A DNA stretch of 45,670 nt from Paulinella micropora (GCA_009731375.1 BJOX01000051.1:663921-709590), one strand, 5' to 3'. Positions 1-33,484 are shown, counted from the first letter of the stretch. The notes: generated by a model from the letters alone, not told the origin. Program-made: numbers and translations.

Positions 1-148
<148 letters not shown>

Positions 149-187
149 GCTATCTATCTATCTATCTATCTATCTATCCATCTATCC

Positions 188-242
<55 letters not shown>

Positions 243-244
243 AA

Positions 245-280
<36 letters not shown>

Positions 281-437
281 CATCTAACCATCTATCCATC
301 TATCCATCTATCCATCTATCTATCTATCTATCTATCCATCTATCTATCCATCTATCTATCCATCTATCTATCCATCTATGTATCTCTATCTATCTATCTA
401 TCTATCTATCTATCCATCTAACCATCTATCCATCTAT

Positions 438-475
<38 letters not shown>

Positions 476-539
476 GTCCATCTATTTATCCATCTATCTA
501 TCCATCTATCCATCTATCTATCCATCTACCTCCCTCTCT
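149..539. repeat. (TATC)n microsatellite with CCAT interruptions
   Basis: Tetranucleotide array on the + strand, with TATC as the main unit and frequent CCAT variants. It ends just before the acceptor of the first visible exon of the beta-propeller gene (588), so it probably lies in an intron of that gene. The long open frames here are repeat translations (YLSI units), not genes. Confidence 0.95.
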
Positions 540-587
540 TCCTCCCTCTCTCTCCCTGTGCACGTGCCTGTCTTGCGCTGCACACAG

Positions 588-14364
<13,777 letters not shown>

Positions 14365-14389
14365 TCGCCCGGCTTGTGTGTCTGTGTAT

Positions 14390-14422
<33 letters not shown>

Positions 14423-15081
14423 NNNNNNNNNNCCCCACCCCCCTTCTTCCTCTCTAGTTCCAAACTGCAGATTCCATTTAACATGATTTCATGATATAAT
14501 GTTTTGGTCATATTATAGATTTCTCAACTATCATAGCAACAATTCAAAAATAAAAAAATGTTATATTCCAGCCTGAAGCGTTTGCAAGTTGGTGTTGACT
14601 GCACGTGAGAACAACAACACATAATTTTGGAAAATTACTGGGTATAGTTTCAACATGAAGTGTGTCACAGAGTCGACGCGGGCGGCCGCTTCGAGAGGTT
14701 GAAACAGGCACGGAAGAAACAGTGAAGACACAAGACAGATAGACTATAAATATCAGAGACGAATGATTTTTTTTTTTTTTTTTTTTTTTTTACACTTCAT
14801 GTTTTCTCTTTTTGTATTAATATCTCTTGATACCTCTTCCATTTCATCTCTTCTGCTTCCCACTCAGCTCTACAAGTGACTGTAAGACAAGTATTCTATT
14901 GAAACAGTGCTTGCGTAAACAAATTATTTTCGGTGCGGCACGCAGTCAGTATCTATTAAGACGATTTCAACGTCTGAGTCATGTAATTAACACAAGATGA
15001 GAGTCACCTAGATGGTCCAGGTTCTCGGCATGACGCTAAACTGCACTGATCAGGTCTTTGCATGACCTAAAATTGTGACTG

Positions 15082-15116
<35 letters not shown>

Positions 15117-16240
15117 GTCTTTCCATATCACTCCAGGCGCGTAGGGGTAAACCAACATCGTATGGATCTGAAACGCTTGTCTTTGTCTAAGATCAATAAA
15201 AAAAAGGTAGGTAGGNNNNNNNNNNGGCAAGTATACTACTATATTCTATATATTATTAATAAAATTTGGCAGTGCTTGCGTAAAAGACAGTGTCGCGACT
15301 CATCTTATTCGACTCGCCTGCGTAGTGACGGTATATAGCATAGTATTAATAGTATTAAATATAATAACTTGAATATTTAGCGGTAAACTTCATCATGATC
15401 AAGTCACAGGCTACGACTGAATCAAGTTATTAATATGATTATGGTACTTACCGTGAATATTCGGCCCGCAGGGCATATATTAATATACCTCCCGAGCTAA
15501 CCGTCCTTTTTTTGAAATGTTTTTTCCGCGAACACAGTAACAATGAATTTTTTTTTCGTGTGTTCGTTCGTTAGTTATATTAATAATATAATACAGTAAG
15601 GTGCAGTGGAAAGTTACAGGGGGGGGTCTTTGAGCAACTCAGCATGCTCGGAGGCCTTTACTAGGCTAGGGCCGACTCATTTCAGAATCCGGGTGACCGG
15701 TCCTGTATCGCTACTACGGTGACACTGAGTAAGCAAACTTGAAGTAAGGGAAGCCGCCGGCAGCCTGTTTTACATATAAAAAAGACCAAGCTCGTTTCTG
15801 ACAACTACAGTACGACACGTCACTGGGCCGTGGCAAAACCATAATTGATAAGATAAGTGTAACATATGACTGAACTTGACAGGCTAAGGTAGAGGTATAT
15901 AAATATAATGACTGTATTGAGAGTCCAGTTAATGACCTGGCGTAGTACTGTAGGTTTATCTAGAAATTTCTCATGATATAAAAACTAAGACTGCCATGAT
16001 TAAGTTAATACCGTGACTGTCACTAGAGTGGCAAAGTATCATAGTAGTGTCCGCTCACGGTCACGGTACTATATATGATCACTGAATAACTTGATTATTG
16101 AACGGTAAGTGGAACTTGTACTACGTGTGACCTATCCGTCCTTATGACAAATCCACTTGAACTACCCTAATACTATGATAAATAACGGTACCTCCGGGTA
16201 ACGTCGGAAATGAAATAGGAATATTAATAACGTCACCCGT
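14365..16240. other. Intergenic, AT-rich, no gene seen
   Basis: Contains a C-homopolymer with a 10-N gap (14393-14432), two oligo-T tracts (about 14768-14790 and 15081-15110) and a second 10-N gap (15216-15225). I found no coding exon with splice signals and no tRNA. Confidence 0.7.
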
Positions 16241-16683
16241 GTGGCTCAGTGTCACTTTCTCCTATGCACGGTCTACGATTATGTTACACCCCCTCTTTTC
16301 ACCACGTACTCCAACTTGTTCCGCGCAAGGATCCCCACCGCTAACGCCGCCCATGCCATAGTAGTTGACGCACTGGTAGATGATTTCACCTGCCTTACCC
16401 CACCGTGGCAACAACACAACAACACAACCGCCCGGATATATTCCTAGGGGAGCGTACCGTGCCGCCCGCAACCCCCTCCTGCCCCCCACTCTCACAGTGG
16501 CACCGTGGCACAACACCACACCTATACCCGCAGCACTTGCAGAATTCAGCGAAGAGCAACTCCAACAGGATTGGGGACCGCGCCTCAGCTCTTTACAGCA
16601 TGGTCCCAAGCACAACTTCAACAAACCCCGCCTTGGACGGAAAACCTCATCATTGCAGTACACATGATCGCACTGGCAATGGA
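16241..16683 (+). other. Unassigned Pro/Thr/Asn-rich open stretch next to a MITE
   Basis: Overlapping open frames with C-rich, low-complexity composition (PPW..NNTTAR; IPAALAEFSEEQLQQDW). The flanks of MITE A look continuous, so the MITE probably inserted into this segment. No family was recognised and I do not call a gene. Confidence 0.3.
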
Positions 16684-16957
16684 TTGCTGTTGACATTCAA
16701 GACAACACAAAAAATTAGTTTTGAGTTTTTGTGTCAGATTTTCATTTTTGTGACAGTTTTTCATTTTTGTGACAAAAATTCAAATTTTCAAATTTAACGG
16801 TAACATTTCGTGAAAATTTACGATATTTTGCGGACGAATATAGCTGTTAATTTGAAAAATTCAAATTTTCACCCAAAATCAAAATTCCAACCAAAACTGA
16901 AATTCCAACTAAAACAGAAAAATCAATTTTTTTTGTTGTCTTGAATGTCAACAGCAA
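16684..16957. mobile_element. MITE copy A
   Basis: A 274-bp element with TIRs TTGCTGTTGACATTCAAGAC and its perfect inverse. The right flank is TA and the left is GA, probably a mutated TA. The interior consists of CAAATTT-type palindromic words and a conserved core TTTACGATATTTTGCGGACG. Non-coding. TA duplication and small size fit a Stowaway-like (Tc1/mariner) MITE. Confidence 0.85.
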
Positions 16958-17025
16958 TATGATCACAGACTTGAACCGGGGCGACCCACACACCATCGAA
17001 CCAACGATTATTAATATTAATATTA

Positions 17026-17251
17026 ATTTTGTGTCAGTTTTTCTTTTTTGTGGCGAAAATTCAAATTTTCCAATTTAATTGTATTGATAACATTTCGCGA
17101 AAATTTACGATATTTTGCGGACGAATATAGCCGCCCGCCGTTAATTTGAAAAATTCAAATTTCCAACCAAAATCGAAATTCCAACCAAAATTAAAATTCC
17201 AACAAAAATCGAAAAACTAATTGTTTTTTTTCTCTTGAATGTCGTCAGTAA
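17026..17251. mobile_element. MITE copy C, left end missing
   Basis: The same interior and core as MITE A, ending TCTTGAATGTCGTCAGTAA before TA. The left TIR is not recognisable; the sequence joins ATTAATATTAAT repeats. Confidence 0.75.
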
Positions 17252-17585
17252 TATTTCACCCGATTACACTGGGAGACCCACGGCACCCCGGAACAACCCC
17301 GCCGTGCCCCCCCACCACACTCTGGGACTTGTACACAGCGCCGGATCCCTCATGCATCGTTAAGGGTTAATCTTCTTCACGAACTCGGAGGAGACGTCAA
17401 CCGTAACAGTCCAACATATAGCAATATTAAGCTAATAAAAATTAGTATTTTCTCAAAAGAAATTAATTTTCTAATACATGGAATTGACTTACAAATTGCA
17501 ACAAAGGCTATCTATTAATATTTAATACTACACAAAAGGGCCCCAGGAGGCTGCGAACCGGGTCGTAACCAACACTAAGGACTTG
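17252..17585. other. Spacer between MITE C and the membrane-protein gene
   Basis: AT-rich with a C-rich patch near 17290-17320. No exon or repeat unit was recognised. It includes the 3' flank of the - strand gene. Confidence 0.5.
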
Positions 17586-24574
<6,989 letters not shown>

Positions 24575-24597
24575 AACCTGACAAGCGAGTGCAGGAC

Positions 24598-24710
24598 ATA
24601 CATTACATTACATTACATTAATTACATGCATGCATGCATGCATGCAGTCATACATGCATGCATGCATACATACATATATACACACATACATAAATACATA
24701 CATAAATACA

Positions 24711-24744
<34 letters not shown>

Positions 24745-25397
24745 CATACATACATACAAACATACAAACATACATACACACATACATAAATACATAAATA
24801 CATAAATACATACATACATACATACATACATGCATGCATGCATGCATACATACATACATACATACATACAACATACATACATACATACATACATACATAC
24901 ATGCATAGCATGGCATGCATGGCATGGCATGCATGGCATGCATGCATTCCATACATATATACATACATACATACAGACATACATACATACATACATACAG
25001 ACATACATACATACAGACAGACAGAAAGACAGACAGACAGACAGACAGACATACAGACAGACAGACAGACATAACAGACCTACATACATACAGACATACA
25101 GACATAACAGACCTACATACATACACACCTACATACATACATACATACATACATACATACATACATTACATACATTACATACATTACATACATACATACA
25201 TTACATACATACATACATACATACATATACATACATACATACATTCATACATACATACATACATGCATACATATGTACATGTGTACATGTGTACATACAT
25301 ACATACATACATACATACACACATACATACACACATACATACATACATACATATATACATACATACATACATACATACATACATACACATACATACA

Positions 25398-25431
<34 letters not shown>

Positions 25432-25560
25432 CATACATACATACATACATACATACATACATACATACAAACATACATACAAACAAACATACAAACATAC
25501 ATACAAACATACATACAACATACATACATGCATGCAGACATACATACATACATACATACG
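24598..25560. repeat. (ACAT)n array with ATGC, GACA and AACAT variants
   Basis: Nearly 1 kb of ACAT-type repeat upstream of the first recognised exon of the - strand gene. Several 100-350-codon frames through it are artefacts. Confidence 0.96.
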
Positions 25561-26930
25561 CCATCCATGTCATGCTGACTCTCTACTTCAAACACCAACA
25601 CAACCCCAACTTCCTCAAACTTTTTTCTGCGCAACTTCTACTACTTCTGCATGCAACATCAAAACCATCACTTCTTCCCTCAGCACTCCCCTCTTTCTGT
25701 CTACCAAGAAGTCATCAAGTGCGTCCGGAGCCGTCTTCGTTAGACCCCTTACCGACGCAACCCTCCTCTCTCTCCTTTTCCTTCACTTTCTAAGACTACC
25801 TCCCTTTTCTCTATTCTCTATTCCTACACCTACCCTTTCCTTATACCGACAAAAAGCTAAATTTACCCCACAGTAGTTACTATATCTTAGCTTAGTATAG
25901 TTTCACCGGTTCGTGAGACAGACGACGGGAGCGCTTAGGTGCACATACATACATACATACATACATACATACATACATACATACATACATACATGTTTGT
26001 CGTCTCTCTAGTAAACTACGTACCAAAAAACACACTCTACACCATCTTCCTACATTTTTCCCTACAGTGCCACCTTTCACCACTTTTTTCACACCTTTCC
26101 GATCCAAAGAAAATGGTAACCCTCTCTTTCCGCCAACAAAAATTTTCGTTACGTGTTTTTCTTCCTTGCTCCCCCCCCACCCTATCTCTCTCTCTCTCTC
26201 TCTCTTGCTCCCACAACCAACGTATGCTCGTCCTCAGCATTCTCAGCCTAGCTGTTGCCTTACAACATATACCAGGTTCCTAACTTCACCACATCTCTTC
26301 CTTTCCTCCCACCACACCTGCTCTATATTTCCTTTCCTCCCTCCACACCTGCTCTATATTTTTTCCCCAACTTTCTATCTCCTACATGTTCTATTTATCA
26401 ATCTGTCTTGATCATATCCATTCCACAACCCATGCTTTCTCATTTTTCTAACCTGTCCGTAAAGGATAATGCGCTCATGGGGTGGCTATGTTGTCTGGTG
26501 TGTGCTTTATGCAAATTCGATTCTCTTCTCGGCACATGCTTGGCAATATGGCCATCTCCAATTCAAAAGGTAGTCTCTCTCCTGCCCACGTTTCCTATCT
26601 TTTTTCTTCCTCTCTATTACTCGCTACTCTCTTTCTACACGTATACACAACCCCTACACAACTTTCTCTTTATCTCTACTTCCAAAATCTTAACACTCGC
26701 TATTCTCTTCTACACATCTACACAACCCCTACACACCTTGCTCTATATCTCTTCTACCAAATGCTCGGAAACTCACGCCTCCAATGCTCGCTCCGTCCCA
26801 ACAAACAACAGTTATTTCACATGATACGTGTGCACAACTTGAGAGAGTGTCAGCTGCGTGTGTTGTTCTCGTAGAGGGCGGGAGGACTATGTGAGTCTCT
26901 ACAGTGTCTCATACATACATACATACATAC
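25561..26930. other. CT-rich region with a few exon-like snippets
   Basis: Strongly pyrimidine-biased on the + strand, including many short CCTACACA-type phrases that recur (26640 and 26720). AG/GT-flanked snippets occur near 25884-25938 (FHRFVRQTTGAL), 26242-26275 (LAVALQHIP) and before 26572. They do not chain into one phase that I can defend. An ACAT array lies at 25942-25994. No gene is called. Confidence 0.4.
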
Positions 26931-27267
26931 ATACGTAATATAACATAATAAAACATAACATAACACAACACAACATAACATAACATAACATAACATAACA
27001 TAACACATAACATTAGATAACATAACATAACACATAACATAACATAACATGACATAACATAGCATAACATGACCTAACATAGCATAATATAGCATAACAC
27101 AACACAACACAACGCAATGCAAGCAACGCAACACAACACAACGCACGCAACACAACACAACACAACATAACACAACATAACACAACATAACACAACATAA
27201 CACAACACACATACATACATACATACATATACAAACATACATACATACATACATACATACAGACATT

Positions 27268-27299
<32 letters not shown>

Positions 27300-27560
27300 C
27301 ATACATACATACATACATACATACACACATAGATACATACATACATACATACATACCATTCCATACCAGACATACCAGACATACCAGACATACCATACCA
27401 TACATACATACATACATACATGCATATGCATGGCATGCATACTACATACATACATAGATACATACATGCATACATACATACATACATACATACATAATGT
27501 ACATACATACATATGTACATACGTACATACATATGTACATACATACATTACACTGGAAAA
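26931..27560. repeat. (AACAT)n/(AACAC)n pentamers, then (ACAT)n
   Basis: AACAT pentamers shift to AACAC and AACGC units near 27097-27200, followed by ACAT and CCATA repeats. A short unique stretch (27555-27645) follows and contains a - strand acceptor-like site. Confidence 0.93.
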
Positions 27561-27644
27561 ACAAACTAGGAGACCTCCGGAAAATACTTGCCTGCAGGTG
27601 CCACAGGAAGATAACACGCAAAAAGAAATGTCGGTTCCATGAAA

Positions 27645-27675
<31 letters not shown>

Positions 27676-27679
27676 ATAT

Positions 27680-27722
<43 letters not shown>
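27645..27722. repeat. (CA)n and (TA)n tracts
   Basis: A dinucleotide block between the unique stretch and the minisatellite. Confidence 0.93.
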
Positions 27723-27725
<3 letters not shown>

Positions 27726-27758
27726 GCGATATATTACACACATACAGCAGACAGAGAG

Positions 27759-27968
27759 GTGGGGAGGGTGTGAAGAGGTGGGGAGGGTGTGAAGAGGTGG
27801 GGAGGGTGTGAAGAGGTGGGGAGGGTGTGAAGAGGTGAGGATGTGAAGAGGTGGGGAGGGTGTGAAGAGGTGGGGAGGGTGTGAAGAGGTGGGGAGGGTG
27901 TGAAGAGGTGGGGAGGGTGTGAAGAGGTGGGGAGGATGTGAAGAGGTGGGGAGGGTGTGAAGAGGTGA
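27759..27968. repeat. 19-bp minisatellite
   Basis: About eleven copies of GAAGAGGTGGGGAGGGTGT, one shortened. On the - strand it is open in all three frames because the unit length is not a multiple of three. It lies 3' of an exon-like - strand segment at 28016-27980 (acceptor TTTGTTTCAG, donor GCA|GTCAGT). Confidence 0.92.
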
Positions 27969-28086
27969 GGAAGACTGACTGCATTCGCCGAACTCATACA
28001 TTGTCCCGGGATCAGCCTGAAACAAATAATTTGTTTTGAGTGTTAGAAGAAGTGAACGCATGACTCACGACCCTCGCTTTAGTTAG

Positions 28087-28292
28087 GCAGCTCGAGCATT
28101 TATCTTGGGTGTAGTGATCTGCCATCAGTTGTTTGTGAGTCGAGTAACACGCACACGCATTTTGCTCTACCTTGAATCAATTTTTTCTTTTGGTTTGCCT
28201 GAACTACAGGGAAGGCATTTAAAAAATACAAATCATCAACTTATGTACCCAGCAAGAAAGTCGCTGCCACAATAAACTTTATGGCAGAGTAG
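28087..28292 (+). CDS. Last two exons of an unidentified + strand gene
   Basis: Exon 28087-28108 (acceptor TTTAGTTAG, donor TTGG|GTGTAG; AARAFIL) joins in phase to 28210-28292 (acceptor GAACTACAG), which reads KAFKKYKSSTYVPSKK, then VAATINFMAE and TAG. The C-terminus is basic. No family was recognised. Upstream exons were not found because the 5' side is repeat-rich. It ends about 255 bp before the squalene synthase start. Confidence 0.45.
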
Positions 28293-28548
28293 ATAGAATA
28301 CTTCCGTCCGATTCGTTTGCTCTGCTCCACGCTGCAACAGAGCACCACAATTTCAATCAGACGCATGTATACACTAGCTTGATTACCCAAACATCTGTTG
28401 TTCTGTCTGTCTTTCAGTGCTCCATCTTTCCAGACTGATAGCCGGATGGTCTCCATTGCCAATTTCCTCGATGAGCGAAGCGCCAGACAACAAAAAAATC
28501 AAAACCAAAAACAGGTAAAGACGAAACAGCAGGAAAGGAGGCAGAGAG

Positions 28549-29215
28549 ATGAGTAGTCTGGTGAGCACGATTCTCTCCTCTGTACTGCAGCCATCTGAGG
28601 TAACCTCAGTACTAACCTCTTATACGGTTTTGTTTTTGCAACTATTTTATTTTTGTCTTTGACTGACGAGAGTTTATTTGTTTGAACGAAATTATTAGGT
28701 CATTTCGCTCTTCAAAGTGAAATTCGGCAACCACATCAAGCCAAGCAGGAGATCCCTCAGCAAATTGGCAAGAACTCTCAACGATCGCGATTATTGCTAT
28801 GCCGCTCTAAACAAAGTTAGGTGAGTTACTTGCGCTGCTCGGTTTCACCCAACTAAATTCAATTTTTGTGCCTTTCTGTACTGCCGTTCAGTCGAAGTTT
28901 CGCCCTCGTCATCCAGCAGCTCAACCCTGAACTGATGGTCGTTTCGAATTGCACTTCTGGCTTGTAGTAACTTTCCAATCTTTCGTGTAGGATGCAGTGT
29001 GCGTCTTCTACCTGGTTCTCCGAGGCTTGGACTCAGTCGAAGACGATATGGAGTATCCTCTGCCACAAAAACTCCCTGCACTGAGGCAGTTTTACAAGAA
29101 TCTCGAAGATCCAGACTTCTGTTTGCCCGGTTAGCCCATTTTACTAAATGGTGGAGGGAAAGCTCAAAACAAAACAAAGATCATGTGATGTTTTTATGAA
29201 CTTGAAATGAAATAT

Positions 29216-29256
<41 letters not shown>

Positions 29257-30573
29257 ATATCTGTCTATCTATCTATCTATCTGTCTATCTGTCTGTCTAC
29301 CTACCTACCTACCTATCTATCTATCTATCTATATCTATCTGTCTATCTATCTATCTATCTATCACATACCGTTCTGCTTATCGTAGGTGTGGGCGACACC
29401 CCAGACTACAAAATGCTCATGACAGATTTCTACAAAGTTGTACGAGAATACCAGCGTCTGCATCCCAAGTACAGGAAAGTGGTGTCCGATGTCACCAGAG
29501 TCATGGTAATTCACAAAGTCGCCTGATGGCCTGAACGTGGCGCTTTCTTTTTCAGGGAGCCGGCATGGCAGACTACGCAGAGAAGGGTTCAAACGATGGC
29601 GTTGAGACGATTGAGGAATTCGACCGCTACTGTCACTACGTGGCCGGCCTGGTGGGCTACGGTCTGAGTGGTCTTTGGGCTGAATCAGGCCTTGAAGGTT
29701 CCACCCCCCCCCCCCCCCCCCCAAACACCCCCCCNNNNNNNNNNNNNNNNNNNNNNNNNNNNNNNNNNNNNNNNNNNNNNNNNNNNNNNNNNNNNNNNNN
29801 NNNNNNNNNNNNNNNNNNNNNNNNNNNNNNNNNNNNNNNNNNNNNNNNNNNNNNNNNNNNNNNNNNNNNNNNNNNNNNNNNNNNNNNNNNNNNNNNNNNN
29901 NNNNNNNNNNNNNNNNNNNNNNNNNNNNNNNNNNNNNNNNNNNNNNNNNNNNNNNNNNNNNNNNNNNNNNNNNNNNNNNNNNNNNNNNNNNNNNNNNNNN
30001 NNNNNNNNNNNNNNNNNNNNNNNNNNNNNNNNNNNNNNNNNNNNNNNNNNNNNNNNNNNNNNNNNNNNNNNNNNNNNNNNNNNNNNNNNNNNNNNNNNNN
30101 NNCCCCCCCCCCCCCCCCCCCCCAATACACACGCCACATATACATATATATAAACTTGTAAATGTCTATATGTAAATGTACACCTCAAAATGGGTTTTTT
30201 GTGAGTGTGTATCGGGGTAGGGTGGGAGTTTTGTATGTGTATATGTGCACCTGTTGCTGATAGACCCAGGATTCAAGGACTGGAAGGGTCTGTCCAATGC
30301 CATGGGACTTTTCCTCCAGAAAACCAACATCATAAGAGATTATTTGGAAGATCTGGACGGAGGGCGTACTTGGTGGCCCAAGACTGTGTGGTAAGTTACC
30401 ATCCGTTGGTCTTGTTTTATATCTATGTTGTCCTGCAGGAGCAAGTATGCTGAATCCTTGGCCGATCTGCGCCTGCAACCTACTTCCCGGAGTTCCCTCG
30501 GCTGCTTGAACGAACTCATCACAAATGCGCTCGAACTCGCACCAGCCTCCCTGGAGTAAGCTTCTTCCTTGTG

Positions 30574-30610
<37 letters not shown>

Positions 30611-30645
30611 GGATGGATAGATAGATAGATAGGTAGGTAGATAGG

Positions 30646-30677
<32 letters not shown>

Positions 30678-30713
30678 GGATAGATAGATAGATGATAGAA
30701 AGAGAGAGAGTAC

Positions 30714-30757
<44 letters not shown>

Positions 30758-30760
30758 GAT

Positions 30761-30799
<39 letters not shown>

Positions 30800-31698
30800 G
30801 TAGGTAGGTAGATAGGTAGGTAGATAGATAGATAGATGGATGGACGGATAGATGGATAGATAGATAGATAATAGATAGATAGATAGATAGATTAGATTTG
30901 ATTGGTTTAGATTGGTTCGCTTAGGTTTGGTTATAGATAGATAGATAGATAGATAGATAGATTAGATTAATAGAATAGATTAGAAGATTAGAATAGATTA
31001 GATTAGATTGGAATAGATTGGAATAGATTAGATTGGAATAGAATAGAATAGATAAGAATAGAATAAAAATATAATAGAATAGAATAGAGATTAGAAAGAA
31101 AGAATGAAAGAAAGATCGATCTCACAAAGTGAACTTTGCTCATGTTAGCTATATGTCTCGTCTCCGCGATCCTCAGAACTTCAGGTTCTGCGCCATTCCT
31201 CAAGTCATGGCCATTGCAACTCTAGCTGAAATCTACAATAACCCCAACGTGTTTCGAAAGGAAGTCAAGATTCGAAAGGGCTTGAGTTGCAAGATCATGC
31301 TGAACTGCAACTCTTTCGAGGAGGTGTTGCGTTGGTTCCACATCTTCGCGCGGGATATGCGCGACAGGGTCCCCAAGTTCGACCCCAGCGCCAGTCGCAC
31401 AGCAGCACTACTGGACAGCCTGCTGGAGCGAACTCAACCTGCTGCTCCCTCTTCCCTTCCTAAATTCATTTTGCCCTTGTTCTTGCTGGTGGTGGTCCTT
31501 TTTGCCGACTCATTGCGATCTCTTCCCATCTTTGGCTGCTCACCGAATGTCATGTTCACGGTCACTCTCCTGAGTCTACTGGTGTTAATACTGGTGTCCA
31601 GCTCTGCTCCGCCTCCCATCAGCGATGCGTACAAACGATCTTTTCGCACGTGTGAGCCAAGGCTGCCTGATGTTCCCAAGGAGCATTGCATCGATTGA
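28549..31698 (+). CDS. SQS: Squalene synthase (farnesyl-diphosphate farnesyltransferase)
   Basis: Condenses two farnesyl diphosphates, via presqualene diphosphate and with NADPH, to squalene at the ER membrane; this is the entry to sterol synthesis. Exons: 28549-28599, 28699-28820, 28892-28937, 28991-29129, 29387-29505, 29556-29697, 30264-30390, 30439-30555 and 31149-31698 (TGA). All junctions are GT-AG and in phase. The total of 1413 nt gives 470 residues, within the family's range. Motifs: [11 protein letters not shown]; first Asp-rich motif [31 protein letters not shown]; second Asp-rich motif [13 protein letters not shown] with WWP; and [20 protein letters not shown]. The C-terminus has two hydrophobic segments ([35 protein letters not shown]), as expected for the membrane anchor, then a tail of about 35 residues. 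The 368-N gap (29735-30102) lies wholly within intron 6. Intron 4 holds a TATC array and intron 8 a GATA array. Confidence 0.96.
29215..29363. repeat. (TATC)n/(TGTC)/(TACC) microsatellite in SQS intron 4
   Basis: TATC on the coding strand, about 24 bp before the acceptor of exon 29387-29505. Confidence 0.95.
29735..30102. other. Assembly gap (368 N) in SQS intron 6
   Basis: Flanked on both sides by C-homopolymers (29703-29734 and 30103-30123). Phase across it (1 to 2) shows no coding sequence is lost. Confidence 0.97.
30573..31105. repeat. (GATA)n grading into (GATTA)n and (GAATA)n in SQS intron 8
   Basis: GATA with GGTA blocks passes into ATTAG and GAATA pentamers. Unlike most introns here, the purine strand is the coding strand. 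Confidence 0.95.
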
Positions 31699-32307
31699 AG
31701 TTGGGGTCTGATTCGGTCTTCGAAATGGTGAATTTTGACGTCCTCTCTTAGGTGTTTTGTGTTACAGAAATATTACCGTATTCATGTGGGCTAGCCTGGC
31801 AGGTTGCGCGGGAAAAAATATTAGAGTGGAAAAAAAAGTTAAGCTCCAGCAATTCGATTAGGGCAACGCCGCTATGACCGTTACTGGTACTGAACAATAA
31901 AATTCCAAGACTTCAAAATTCAAGTAAAATATATAGTATTTAATTATATATTACTAATATAATATTAATATTTTAAATTATATATTATTAATATTGTTTG
32001 ACTTGAATTAACTTGCGTAATCTAAAAAGAAACGTTCGTGCGCGAAGGGCAATGGACAAAGGGCGTCCGCACTGCTTCCAGTCTTGAACCTGCAACCGGG
32101 GCGTCAACCTCTTACCGGTCGTTGACTTCTCACAGCGCAGAATTTAAAAATAATGGGGACAAATCGCGCCAGTCCAGCTAACGAAGTCAAAAAGGTGTAC
32201 CTTCCAGAAATTGACATAAGTGACGTACTGTATACGTAACGGTAACACGCACGGTATACTACATCATCTCGTTATGAAATTTCGCTATTAGTTTTTACGG
32301 GAACTTA
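31699..32307. other. 3' flank of SQS, AT-rich
   Basis: Contains a palindromic TAATAT/ATATTA stretch (31930-32000). No exon or RNA gene is seen. Confidence 0.6.
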
Positions 32308-32581
32308 TTGCTGTTGACATTCAAGACAACAACAAAAATTAGTTTTTCATTTTTGTGTCAGATTTTCATTTTTGTGACAGTTTTTCATTTTTGTGACAAA
32401 AATTCAAATTTTCAAATTTAACTGTAACATTTCGCGAAAATTTACGATATTTTGCGGACGAATATAGCAGTTAATTTGAAAAATTCAAATTTTCACCCAA
32501 AATCAAAATTCCAACCAAAACTGAAATTCCAACCAAAACAGAAAAATCAATTTTTTTTGTTGTCTTGAATGTCAACAGCAA
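32308..32581. mobile_element. MITE copy B, intact
   Basis: 274 bp, the same length as copy A and nearly identical to it. Perfect TIRs TTGCTGTTGACATTCAAGAC and inverse, with TA on both sides (32306-32307 and 32582-32583). Non-coding. Confidence 0.9.
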
Positions 32582-32898
32582 TATTAATACTCCTGGAAGT
32601 GATTCATTGATATTAAATGTATTAATATGTTAAGATGAATTCTTATGTTAATACATCTCCGGTTCAAAAGTTGAAGCCTTGAATACTGAAGTTCCGGTTT
32701 TAATGTTATATTAAGTATGCCGGCCCACCCGGTATATAATGGCATTACTGTGCCTGATGTTCCGGTCTGTTATCTTGGCTTGGAGAGTACGGAGTCACTT
32801 CTACGGTTAGGTCACAGTATTTCTCATTCTATTAATACAAGTCGTTAGATAGTTGTTATATTACTAATATATTATTCACTAAATATTGAGTTACTGTA

Positions 32899-33184
32899 TT
32901 GCTATCTACATCAAGACACTTGAAAAAAATAATGTTTTTCGGTTTTCGTTGGAATTTTCGTTTTCGTTGAAATTTCAGTTTTTGTTGAAAATTTGAATTT
33001 TTGAAATTAACTGCTATATGCGTCCGCAAAATAACGTAAATTTTAGCGAAATGTTACCGTTAAATTTGAATTTTTGAAACAACAACAAAAAAGTGACTCA
33101 AAATCGAAAATGTGACTCAAAATCCGAAAAATGACACAAAATCGAAAAACTCATAATTTTTTTTGTTTTGAATGTCGATAGCAA
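32899..33184. mobile_element. MITE copy D, diverged
   Basis: 286 bp with imperfect TIRs (TTGCTATCTACATCAAGAC; right end GAATGTCGATAGCAA) and flanking TA. The interior core is in the opposite orientation to A and B. It ends 43 bp before the left LTR. Confidence 0.8.
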
Positions 33185-33227
33185 TACTACAATTATCGGA
33201 GTCGCTAATAAAAACATAGTTTACGGG

Positions 33228-33464
33228 TGTAGGCATCACCCCCCGGATAGCCGGTAAAAAGTAACTTTTCCTGGTGACAGGTGCACCAGCTTGTTTTTCA
33301 GTATTATTTGTCCGGATTGGACCTGATGCCATTTTATTCCTGGTCTGTTGCCGTTTTCCTTTTTGGCTTCACTGAGCTAATATAACGAGACATCATTCTC
33401 ATTCTTGAGGACTGTGTTTGGTTGTATTACCGACTTTTTACGAGCTATCGTTGGGGGCATTACA
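33228..33464 (+). repeat. Left LTR (237 bp)
   Basis: TGTAGGCATC...GGGGCATTACA. It differs from the right LTR by two substitutions and a small indel region, about 98% identity, implying a fairly recent insertion. Confidence 0.93.
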
Positions 33465-33484
33465 TTTGGAGTCCACATCACTAG
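33465..33484 (+). promoter_or_regulatory. Candidate primer-binding site
   Basis: TTTGGAGTCCACATCACTAG directly follows the left LTR and contains TGG, as required to pair with a tRNA CCA end. I could not match it to a particular tRNA, so the primer is unknown. Confidence 0.5.

Noticed and set aside
15600-15740. A tRNA-like GC-rich patch
   Set aside because: No cloverleaf pairing or T-loop consensus could be drawn.
16241-16797. Overlapping frames of 68-130 codons rich in Pro, Thr and Asn
   Set aside because: Low complexity in several frames, no homology recognised, and a MITE lies inside. Left as unassigned sequence.
27759-27968. Regular repeats resembling a CRISPR array
   Set aside because: The 19-bp units are contiguous with no spacers, and the context is eukaryotic. 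It is a minisatellite.
33467-33484. Assigning the primer-binding site to a specific tRNA
   Set aside because: The sequence after TGG does not match a tRNA 3' end I can name with confidence.
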